DNA of 20,406 nucleotides from Acetobacteraceae bacterium (GTDB lineage Bacteria; Pseudomonadota; Alphaproteobacteria; Acetobacterales; Acetobacteraceae), in NCBI GenBank assembly GCA_019237355.1, contig JAFAHH010000911.1, positions 1 to 20,406 on the forward strand, written 5' to 3'. Positions 7,663 to 14,440 of this stretch are shown here, piece after piece. Both the position numbers and the translations under genes were made by a program. The notes beneath the pieces were generated by a model that made no database searches, had not been told where the DNA came from, and worked only from the letters and a program-made list of their open reading frames with translations. The stretch's first letter is position 1. Every line of letters begins with the position of its first letter.

Positions 7663-8037
7663 TCACACGTGAAAGCACTCGCCGCAGCCGCAACGGCCCT
7701 TCTCGTTGGGATTGGTGAATGTAAAACCGGATTCTAGGCTTCGCACCTCGTAATCCATAACGGTGCCAATCAGGAACAATGAGGCCTTCCGGTCCACGAA
7801 GAGCGTGATGCCCTTATCGGTGACCACCTCATCGCCCGGCCCCGGTCCCTCGACCCAAGACATGTCGTAAGAAAGGCCAGAACACCCCTTGGTCTTTAGG
7901 CCAATGCGCAATGTCATTCCCTGCCGCCCCGACTCGTAGAGGCGGCGAAGCCGCTCGGCCGCCGCATCGGTCAACGACATTAGCGGCGGCAAAGCCCGGG
8001 TCTTAGGACGATCTCTGCTAGTTGCTGTCGTGCTCAT
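7663..8037 (-). CDS. sufA: Iron-sulfur cluster assembly A-type carrier (HesB/IscA family)
   Basis: This 124-residue protein is the last gene of the SUF operon. A-type carriers accept clusters from SufBCD and pass them to apoproteins. The three ligand cysteines are present: Cys52 in KGCSGLSY and Cys116/Cys118 in GRCGCGE. An additional Cys121 stands where most relatives have Ser (CGCGESF). The first 20 residues are a polar extension before the conserved domain. The ATG at 8037 is the only reasonable start, 20 bases after the preceding stop; its ribosome site is poor (AGGCGG about 15 bases away), so translation may depend on coupling. The frame is open 29 codons upstream but that part lies inside the previous gene. 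Confidence 0.9.
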   Translation of the reverse strand: MSTTATSRDRPKTRALPPLMSLTDAAAERLRRLYESGRQGMTLRIGLKTKGCSGLSYDMSWVEGPGPGDEVVTDKGITLFVDRKASLFLIGTVMDYEVRSLESGFTFTNPNEKGRCGCGECFHV

Positions 8038-8057
8038 ATCAGGAATATTGAACCGCC

Positions 8058-8411
8058 TCAGAACATGTTCAATTGCAGCCGGGCTTCTTCGCTCATCCGG
8101 CTCGGATCCCAGGGTGGATCCCATACCGTCTCGACGTCGCAGTCCTTAACGCCCGGTACGGCCAATACCGCCTCACGTACCTCGTCCGGCAATTCCTGAG
8201 CGGCCGGGCAGGCTGGAGCGGTCAGGGTCATTTCCACCTTCACCCGCCCATCATCTTCGATGTCAATGGCGTAAATCAGGCCGAGCTCGTAGATGTTGAC
8301 CGGGATTTCCGGGTCATAGACGGTCGAAAGCGCCGCTATGAGCGCATCCTCTGTCGGTCTCGGCGGCACCTCGCCCTCAGGTCTCCAGACCCCGGCCGGG
8401 CTTTCACTCAC
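8058..8411 (-). CDS. SUF-associated Fe-S assembly protein, MIP18/DUF59 (PaaD-like) family
   Basis: The 117-residue product has the DUF59 core: LSTVYDPEIPVNIYELGLIY at about 28-47, MTLTAPACPAAQELPDEV at about 61-78 and ETVWDPPWDPSRMSEEARLQL near the C-terminus. Family members, often named SufT-like, help mature Fe-S proteins; the conserved Cys in TAPACP is probably functional. GTG at 8411 is chosen because AGGAGG lies six bases before it; this start overlaps the end of sufU by eight bases. Short DUF59 proteins like this are regular members of alphaproteobacterial SUF operons. The exact biochemical step is not established for this subfamily. Confidence 0.87.
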   Translation of the reverse strand: MSESPAGVWRPEGEVPPRPTEDALIAALSTVYDPEIPVNIYELGLIYAIDIEDDGRVKVEMTLTAPACPAAQELPDEVREAVLAVPGVKDCDVETVWDPPWDPSRMSEEARLQLNMF

Positions 8412-8856
8412 TGCTCGCCTCCTGCGCGCCATCCAGCGCCGCAATCAGAGCATGCCAGGGCAGGGTTGCGCATTTCACGCGGGACGGAAATTCGTGCACC
8501 CCGGACAGCGGCATCAGCCGCTCCATCTCCTCCCCGCAGCCGGGGCATTCGCCAGTCTGGGCAAGGCTCCGGAACTGCTCGAACATTTGGTGGATCTCGG
8601 CGGGCGTATGCCCGTGCACCGTTTCCGCCATTAAATCCGCCGACGCGACGCTAATAGCGCAACCCCGGGCCTCGAACCCCGTCTTCGCGACCTCGCCGCG
8701 GTCCCCGTATTTGACCCAGATCTGGATCCGGTCGCCGCACATCGGATTGTCGCCGCGGGCGCTCGCATCGAAGCACTCGAGGCGATGCGCATGGCGGGGC
8801 CGGCGGCCGTGATCGAGGATCACCTCCTGATACAGGTCCCGCAGATCATCAAACAT
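8404..8856 (-). CDS. sufU: Fe-S assembly protein SufU (sulfur acceptor/scaffold)
   Basis: This 150-residue IscU-like protein carries the three conserved cysteines: Cys40 in GDNPMCGD, Cys66 in ARGCAIS and Cys129 in RVKCATLPW, with Asp42 near the first. SufU proteins differ from IscU by an insert between the second and third Cys, and bind zinc while taking sulfur from SufS. Here that insert includes an additional CPGC (Cys104, Cys107). The start ATG at 8854-8856 overlaps the sufS stop in TAATG, and the end overlaps the next gene, so translation is coupled on both sides. No sufE is present in the window, which agrees with SufU being the partner of SufS. Whether it acts as a zinc-dependent sulfurtransferase or as a scaffold cannot be decided from sequence. 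Confidence 0.92.
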   Translation of the reverse strand: MFDDLRDLYQEVILDHGRRPRHAHRLECFDASARGDNPMCGDRIQIWVKYGDRGEVAKTGFEARGCAISVASADLMAETVHGHTPAEIHQMFEQFRSLAQTGECPGCGEEMERLMPLSGVHEFPSRVKCATLPWHALIAALDGAQEASSE

Positions 8857-10115
8857 TACGCGAAGAACTCCCGAACCCGAACCAAGGTATCGGCCAAGGC
8901 ATCGATTTCCTCATGCGTCGTATAGAGGCCGAAACTCGCCCGTGCGGAGCCCGGCAAACCGAAGCGGTGCATCAAGGGTTCGGCGCAATGATGGCCGGCG
9001 CGCACCGCAATGCCTTGGCGGTCGAGCAGGGTCGCCACATCATGCGCATGGGCCCGGTCCAGGGTGAACGAAACCACCCCGCCACGATCCTGTGCCCGCC
9101 CCAGCACGCGCAAGCCCTCAATCCCGCCCAGCCGTGCGAGGGCATGATCCACCAGCGAGGTCTCGTGAGCGCCTATGGCGTCATAACCAATCGACTGCAC
9201 GTACGTAATGGCAGCATTTAGCCCGATCGCTTCCAGAATGGCCGGCGTCCCGGCCTCAAACTTGTGCGGCACCTCCGCCCAGGTGGTCCGCTCCCAGCTC
9301 ACGCTACTGATCATGTCGCCGCCCCCTAAGAACGGCGGCATCGTCTCCAGCAGACTGCGCCGAGCCCAAAGCACGCCAATTCCGGTCGGACCATAGAGCT
9401 TGTGACCAGTGAATACGTAGAAATCGCAATCCAGCGCCTGGACATCGACCGGCCGGTGCACCACCGCCTGCGAGCCGTCGAACAGCACCCTCGCCCCACA
9501 ACCATGGGCGAGCTGCACGATCCGTTCGGCCGGCGTGTACGTCCCGAGCACGTTCGACATATGGGTGATCGCGACCAGCCCCACCTTCCCATCGTCCAGT
9601 AGGCGCTCGAATGCCTCCATATCGAGCTCGCCAGCATCCGTCACCGGGCAGACGCGCAATTCATTGCCGCGCGCATCGCGCAGCATCTGCCAAGGCACGA
9701 TATTGGAGTGGTGCTCCATTTCGGAAATCAGCACCGCCTGGCCCGGCCGCATGATGCCCCGGCCATAGCTATGGGCGACGAGGTTAATCCCCTCGGTGCT
9801 GTTACGAACAAATACAATTTCATGCGGGTCAGGGGCATTGATCAGCGACGCCACCACGCTACGGGTGCCTTCATAGGCATCGGTCGTGCGTTCGCTCATC
9901 CAGTGCAGCCCACGATGCACATTGGCGTATTGCGTCTCCATCGCCTCGCGCATCGCCTCCATCACCGCACGCGGCTTTTGTGCCGAGGCTGCGCTATCAA
10001 GAAACACCAGCTTCTTGCCGCGCACTGTTTGCGAAAGGATAGGAAACTCCGCGCGGATGCGGGCAACATCCAACGGCGCTGGCCGGGCCGCGCTGGGCTT
10101 GAGGGCGACGTTCAT
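8856..10115 (-). CDS. sufS: Cysteine desulfurase SufS
   Basis: This 419-residue PLP enzyme takes sulfur from cysteine, leaving alanine, and supplies Fe-S assembly. The PLP lysine is Lys239 in TGHKLYGPTG, His136/His137 lie in EMEHHSN, and the persulfide-forming Cys377 is in RAGHHCAEP, the group II (SufS/CsdA) form with a short loop. Length is slightly above the usual 405-415 because of a polar N-terminus. ATG at 10115 is favoured because it overlaps the sufD stop as ATGA; the frame is open six codons further upstream inside sufD. Its stop overlaps the sufU start. Expected partner: SufU encoded next. Confidence 0.95.
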   Translation of the reverse strand: MNVALKPSAARPAPLDVARIRAEFPILSQTVRGKKLVFLDSAASAQKPRAVMEAMREAMETQYANVHRGLHWMSERTTDAYEGTRSVVASLINAPDPHEIVFVRNSTEGINLVAHSYGRGIMRPGQAVLISEMEHHSNIVPWQMLRDARGNELRVCPVTDAGELDMEAFERLLDDGKVGLVAITHMSNVLGTYTPAERIVQLAHGCGARVLFDGSQAVVHRPVDVQALDCDFYVFTGHKLYGPTGIGVLWARRSLLETMPPFLGGGDMISSVSWERTTWAEVPHKFEAGTPAILEAIGLNAAITYVQSIGYDAIGAHETSLVDHALARLGGIEGLRVLGRAQDRGGVVSFTLDRAHAHDVATLLDRQGIAVRAGHHCAEPLMHRFGLPGSARASFGLYTTHEEIDALADTLVRVREFFA

Positions 10116-11383
10116 GCGACCTGCCTTTCCCACCAGCCCTCGACCGCTTGATCGAGCACCGACCGGGCGCGGTCATCGCTCACTGTGTCCAGCGCCTCCA
10201 TCAAGAAGGCGCGCACTAAAATGCCGCGCGCTTCGGCCTCCGGCACCCCCCGGCTGCGCAAATAGAAGAGCTGCGTTGCGTCAAGCTCGCCGACCGTTGC
10301 GCCATGGCTGCATTTCACATCATCGGCATAAATCTCGAGCTGCGGCTTGCTGTCGATCTCGGCCTCGGGTGAAAGCAGCAAGGCCTGGTTCATTTGGTAA
10401 CCGTCGGTCTTTTGTGCCCCCCTAGCCACTTGGATCTTACCCTGGAACACCCCGCGCGATCGCCCCATCAGCACGTTCTTCACCGTCTGGCGGGAGGCGC
10501 AGCATGCGGCGTCGTGGAACACCTCGGTGGTGAAATCCGCATGTTGCGAGCCGCCAAGCAATTGCGCCGCATTGAGATGGGTGGCCCCATGCAGCCCGGC
10601 CAGGTGGGCGTGGACTTCCGAGCGCGCCAGCCGGCCTCCGAGATGGAGCCCGAAGCTGTCGTACACGCCGCGTTCCGCAATCGTTGCGTAGAGCGTTGCG
10701 AGATGAAACGCCTCCGGCGCCTCTTGCTGCAACCGAACATGCGTGAGCACCGCACCCTGCCCAATATGCAGCTCCATCACCGGATTATGCAGATAGGTGC
10801 CCTCGCCGACGGACATTTCCAGCAGCACCAGCCGGGCCCCATCGCCTAGACGAACGATATGTCGCGGATGGAAGGCGACCGCCCGGCCGGGGGTTTCGGT
10901 TCCCAGGCTGATCAACTGCACAAGCCCGGCATCCTGCCCGGCCGGAACCGATAGGGTGACGCCATCCTCGGCGAGCATCGTATTGAGGGCCACCAGGGGT
11001 TCTTGCTCGGGCCGGGCGAGGCTTCCGAAATCCGGCTGTTCGGCGAAGCTCTCGATCTGAAGCCCGGCCGGAAGCCATGACAGGTCGTCGCGGAACCGGC
11101 CGTCCAGCAGAACAAGCCGTGGCGCCTCAACCAATGGCAACCGGCCAAGCAGGCTCTGGCCCTCGGCCAGCGAGGTCAGCGGCTCATAGAAGCTGGTTTC
11201 AGCGAGCGGACGGAGATTGGTATATTTCCACTCTTCCCGGCGGATGGTGGGTAGGCCCGAGGTACGAAAGACCTCGGCGGCCTGAGCCCGAAGCCCCGCA
11301 TCCCCGGGCAGGCGCTCTCTCAAACCCTCATATCGGGCCAGGAAGCCCCGGGCACTGGTCTGCAGCGCGGTTGTGCCGCTCAT
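10112..11383 (-). CDS. sufD: Fe-S cluster assembly protein SufD
   Basis: The 423-residue product is the SufD subunit of the SufBC2D scaffold. The conserved C-terminal part is clear: YADDVKCSHGATVGELDATQ with Cys358 and His360, then LFYLRSRGVPEAEAR at 372-386. In E. coli a His at this place in SufD is needed for cluster assembly at the SufB-SufD interface. Residues 80-340 form the beta-helix core. The start ATG overlaps the sufC stop (ATGA) and the stop overlaps the sufS start. The N-terminal third is divergent, as is normal for SufD. Confidence 0.94.
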   Translation of the reverse strand: MSGTTALQTSARGFLARYEGLRERLPGDAGLRAQAAEVFRTSGLPTIRREEWKYTNLRPLAETSFYEPLTSLAEGQSLLGRLPLVEAPRLVLLDGRFRDDLSWLPAGLQIESFAEQPDFGSLARPEQEPLVALNTMLAEDGVTLSVPAGQDAGLVQLISLGTETPGRAVAFHPRHIVRLGDGARLVLLEMSVGEGTYLHNPVMELHIGQGAVLTHVRLQQEAPEAFHLATLYATIAERGVYDSFGLHLGGRLARSEVHAHLAGLHGATHLNAAQLLGGSQHADFTTEVFHDAACCASRQTVKNVLMGRSRGVFQGKIQVARGAQKTDGYQMNQALLLSPEAEIDSKPQLEIYADDVKCSHGATVGELDATQLFYLRSRGVPEAEARGILVRAFLMEALDTVSDDRARSVLDQAVEGWWERQVA

Positions 11384-12129
11384 GCGGCCTCCCCGATCAG
11401 CCCAGCATAGCCCTTCGCCTCAAGTTCATGCGCGAGTTGTGGCCCGCCTGAGCGCACAACCCGGCCATTCGCTAATACATGCACCTGGTCCGGAACGATG
11501 TAATCCAGCAGGCGCTGGTAATGGGTGATGATCAGCGCCGAAAAATCCGGTGCACGAAGGGAGTTCACCCCTTCGGCGACGATTTTGAGCGCATCTATAT
11601 CAAGCCCGCTATCCGTCTCATCGAGCACAGCGAGCTTCGGCCGGAGAATCGCCATCTGCAAAATTTCGTTCCGCTTCTTCTCGCCACCCGAGAAACCGAC
11701 GTTGACGCTCCGCTTCAGCATATCTTCCGGAATGGACAGATGCTTGAGCTCGGCACGCGCAAGTTTCAGGAATTGGATCGCGTCGATCTCCGGCTCACCG
11801 CGCGCCCGGCGCACGGCGTTGAGCGCGGTGCGCAAGAAATTGGCATTGCCGACGCCGGGCAGCTCAACCGGGTATTGAAAAGCCAAGAACAACCCAGCCG
11901 CCGCCCGCTCCTCCGGCTCCATGGTCAGCAGGTCGTGGCCATCGAAGGTTACCGACCCATCCCGGATCTCGTAGTCCTCCCGGCCCGAGAGCACATAGGC
12001 AAGGGTCGACTTGCCGGAACCATTGGGTCCCATTACGGCGTGGATCTCGCCAGTAGGCACGGTCAAATCTACGCCGTTCAGAATCGGCTTGTCTTCAACA
12101 GCGGCCTTGAGATTCTTGATCTCAAGCAT
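11380..12129 (-). CDS. sufC: Fe-S cluster assembly ATPase SufC
   Basis: This 249-residue soluble ABC-type ATPase powers the SufBCD scaffold. Walker A GPNGSGKST is at 34-42, the signature FSGGEKKR at 146-153, Walker B LAVLDETDSGLD at 166-177 and the switch His at 203 (ITHYQR). Length matches SufC (about 250). ATG at 12127-12129 overlaps the sufB stop in TGATG; the frame is open 49 codons upstream but that part lies in sufB. No membrane partners are encoded nearby, as expected for SufC and unlike transporters. Confidence 0.96.
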   Translation of the reverse strand: MLEIKNLKAAVEDKPILNGVDLTVPTGEIHAVMGPNGSGKSTLAYVLSGREDYEIRDGSVTFDGHDLLTMEPEERAAAGLFLAFQYPVELPGVGNANFLRTALNAVRRARGEPEIDAIQFLKLARAELKHLSIPEDMLKRSVNVGFSGGEKKRNEILQMAILRPKLAVLDETDSGLDIDALKIVAEGVNSLRAPDFSALIITHYQRLLDYIVPDQVHVLANGRVVRSGGPQLAHELEAKGYAGLIGEAA

Positions 12130-13598
12130 CAGCCCACCGAGCCTTCCAAACTTACAGCGAGAAGCTTCTGCGCCTCTACAGCAAATTCCATTGGCAGTTC
12201 TTTGAGCACTTCCTTGCAAAATCCGTTCACGATCAGGTTCACCGCATCTTCTTCCGAAAGCCCGCGCTGGCGGCAATAGAAGAGCTGGTCTTCGGCAATC
12301 TTGGAGGTGGTCGCCTCATGCTCTACCTTCGCGGTCGGGTTACGAGTTTCGATGTAAGGCACGGTATGCGCCCCGCACTGATCGCCGATCAGCAGCGAAT
12401 CACACTGCGTGTAGTTCCGGGCCCCGCTTGCCTTGGGCAGCACGCGCACCAGGCCGCGATAGGTGTTGTTGGAATGACCGGCGCTGATCCCTTTCGAGAC
12501 AATCGTGCTTTTGGTGTTTCGCCCAATATGGATCATCTTCGTGCCGGTGTCGGCCTGCTGGCGATTATTCGTCACCGCAACCGAGTAGAACTCGCCCACG
12601 CTATCCTCGCCCTGAAGGATGCAGGACGGATATTTCCAGGTGATCGCTGAGCCGGTTTCCACCTGCCTCCAGCTAATCTTGCTGCGCGCCCCGCGGCATG
12701 CGCCCCTCTTGGTGACGAAGTTATAAATCCCGCCCCGGCCCTCAGCATCGCCAGGATACCAGTTCTGCACTGTGCTATATTTGATCTGCGCGTCATCCAG
12801 CGCCACCAGCTCGACCACTGCGGCATGGAGCTGATTCTCATCGCGCATCGGCGCCGTGCAGCCCTCGAGATAGCTTACATAGCTACCAGCATCCGCGATG
12901 ATGAGGGTGCGCTCAAACTGACCGGTGTTGCGGGCATTGATGCGGAAATAGGTCGAGAGCTCCATCGGGCAACGCACGTCCTTGGGCACGTAAACAAAGC
13001 TACCATCCGTGAACACGGCCGAGTTCAGGGCAGCGAAGAAATTATCCCCCTGCGGCACGACACTGCCGAGATACTCGCGCACCAAATCCGGATAATCGCG
13101 GACCGCCTCGCTGATCGGCGCAAAAATCACGCCCGCTTTCCGCAAGGTTTCGCGGAAGGTGGTTGCAACTGACACGCTGTCGAACACCGCGTCGACCGCA
13201 ACGCCGCCGCCTTCCACCCCCGCCAGGATCGCCCGCTCTTGCAACGGAATCCCGAGCTTCTCATAGGTGGCAAGAAGCTCGGGATCGACCTCCTCGAGGC
13301 TTTTTGGCCCGGGCTTCTGCTTCGGCGCCGCATAGTAGTGAATGTTTTGATAGTCGATCGGCGGGTAATAGGTCTTCGACCAGTGCGGCTCGGTCATTCT
13401 CTGCCAGGCGGCATAGGCCTTCAGCCGCCAATCCAGCAGCCATGCCGGCTCCTGCTTACGCGCCGATATCAGCCGGATGATTTTCTCGTTCAGCCCCTTG
13501 GGAGCGATATCCATTTCGATATCGGTCTCAAAGCCCCATTTGTAACCGGACTGGGTAAAGGACTGGACGGTCTCGAGCGTTTCAGAAACAGCAGGCAT
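12129..13598 (-). CDS. sufB: Fe-S cluster assembly scaffold SufB
   Basis: This 489-residue protein is the main scaffold of the SufBC2D complex. Recognisable blocks are SYLEGCTAP with Cys247, NWYPGDAEGRGGIYNFVTKRG at 279-299 region, TKSTIVSKGISAG at 362-374, and SLLIGDQCGAHTVPY with Cys408 followed by VEHEATTSKIAEDQ. Cys408 and the Glu after it correspond in position to residues of E. coli SufB required for building the cluster, and Cys247 to one involved in sulfur transfer. ATG at 13596-13598 follows AAGGACGAGAGA, in which the AAGGA overlaps the stop of the regulator gene ten bases away. The open frame extends 26 codons further inside that gene but without family similarity. Confidence 0.96.
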   Translation of the reverse strand: MPAVSETLETVQSFTQSGYKWGFETDIEMDIAPKGLNEKIIRLISARKQEPAWLLDWRLKAYAAWQRMTEPHWSKTYYPPIDYQNIHYYAAPKQKPGPKSLEEVDPELLATYEKLGIPLQERAILAGVEGGGVAVDAVFDSVSVATTFRETLRKAGVIFAPISEAVRDYPDLVREYLGSVVPQGDNFFAALNSAVFTDGSFVYVPKDVRCPMELSTYFRINARNTGQFERTLIIADAGSYVSYLEGCTAPMRDENQLHAAVVELVALDDAQIKYSTVQNWYPGDAEGRGGIYNFVTKRGACRGARSKISWRQVETGSAITWKYPSCILQGEDSVGEFYSVAVTNNRQQADTGTKMIHIGRNTKSTIVSKGISAGHSNNTYRGLVRVLPKASGARNYTQCDSLLIGDQCGAHTVPYIETRNPTAKVEHEATTSKIAEDQLFYCRQRGLSEEDAVNLIVNGFCKEVLKELPMEFAVEAQKLLAVSLEGSVG

Positions 13599-13608
13599 TC
13601 TCTCGTCC

Positions 13609-14064
13609 TTATTCGGTCGCGGGGACAGGTATGGGTTGTTGCGGAATGCGCAAGGCCCGCGGCACCGCGGCATCACGCATATCGGCCAGGGTTATGGAAG
13701 ACAGTGCTTCCTGGATCGCATGGTTCACCGGGTCCCAGCGGCCCCGCATGGGGCAAAGACCCTGCGCCTCGCAAGCGAGCGAGCCGTCCACGCAAGCCGT
13801 GAGCGAGATCGGCCCGTCAACTGCGGCGACCACTTCCGCGATGGAAATGGAACTCAGCGGCCGCAACAACCTGTAGCCACCCCGGGCGCCACGCTGTGAG
13901 GTGACCAGGCCATGCCCGGCGAGTAGCTTCAAAACCTTGGCAACCGTGGGTTCCGGAATGCCCGTTGCAGCCGCAATTCCTGGCGACGTCTGTACGGTAT
14001 GTCCGAGCGAGAGGCGGACTAATACAACGACCGCGTAGTCGGCCAGTTTTGAGAGTCTGAGCAT
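13609..14064 (-). CDS. Rrf2-family SUF regulator (IscR-like)
   Basis: This 151-residue winged-helix regulator begins MLRLSKLADYAVVVL, typical of SUF-associated Rrf2 proteins. The DNA-binding helix is around TGIPEPTVAKVLKLLAGHG (34-52) with the wing RGARGGYRL at 58-66. Three cysteines, Cys91, Cys98 and Cys104, match the cluster-binding set of IscR (CX5CX5C there, CX6CX5C here). The His that completes the E. coli IscR ligand set three residues after the last Cys is Arg here. The ATG at 14062-14064 sits at the canonical start; the frame is open 32 codons upstream with no similarity. Being first in the suf operon and preceded by a palindrome at 14081-14104, it probably represses the operon when holding a cluster. 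It could be called iscR or sufR; the symbol is left open. Confidence 0.92.
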   Translation of the reverse strand: MLRLSKLADYAVVVLVRLSLGHTVQTSPGIAAATGIPEPTVAKVLKLLAGHGLVTSQRGARGGYRLLRPLSSISIAEVVAAVDGPISLTACVDGSLACEAQGLCPMRGRWDPVNHAIQEALSSITLADMRDAAVPRALRIPQQPIPVPATE

Positions 14065-14080
14065 TGCTGGATGACCCGGT

Positions 14081-14104
14081 AATCGGACTTCAGAAGTCCT
14101 GATT
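14081..14104. promoter_or_regulatory. IscR type-1-like operator before the suf operon
   Basis: GGACTTC (14085-14091), a central A, and GAAGTCC (14093-14099) form a perfect 7-bp inverted repeat; AATC and GATT flank it offset by one base. Its core reads GACT-N5-AGTC, the same half-sites and spacing as the E. coli IscR type-1 motif. It lies 17 bases upstream of the regulator's start codon, where repression by that regulator would be expected. A TTGACG at 14133-14138 (minus strand) could be a -35, but I see no good -10. Confidence 0.6.
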
Positions 14105-14346
14105 GACTGGAGATGGCAAATGCGTGGCCGGGCGTCAAGATGGAGCAGGCCGACAATCAATTATCCAAATTCGGTGGGTCGTTACCGCCGGGGCACCCGA
14201 CCCGGCATGATATTGCCCCGCTGGCCGGGTTTGGGTCCCCTTTGATTCGAGCGGGTGAGTCTAGGTCGATTCGACGGAACGGATACTCTAACCGTCGCCC
14301 GAGATGCAGACGCCGCCGACCATTTTTGGCCAGCGGCGCCGTTCCG

Positions 14347-14440
14347 CTAAGAGGTGACTGCTTGAGATGCAGTCCCGGAAAGCCTGGATCGCGTTCTCAA
14401 ACAGAGACCACAAAGCATGATGACTTGGCCCCTTAGCCTA
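14347..14440. repeat. Dispersed repeat, modules A and B in tandem (degraded copy)
   Basis: The right arm of module A is clear at 14377-14399 (GGAAAGCCTGGATCGCGTT then CTCA), close to the copies at 16947 and 18126. A degraded left arm lies at 14347-14367 (contains CTGCTTGAGA). Module B follows at 14412-14426 (AAAGCATGATGACTT), and its minus-strand continuation reaches TAGGCTAAGG, matching the loop side of module B at 18168-18178. The TAG stop of the GH26-like gene (14438-14440) is inside this end. The rest of the 373-base gap between the suf operon and that gene (14105-14346) holds no gene I can support. Confidence 0.6.

Noticed and set aside
11380..12276. Longer 298-residue version of SufC
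   Set aside because: The additional 49 residues are sufB read in another frame; the TGATG overlap and family length support the 249-residue form.
13239..13802. 187-codon plus-strand frame
   Set aside because: Opposite sufB and the regulator gene; composition typical of an antisense shadow.
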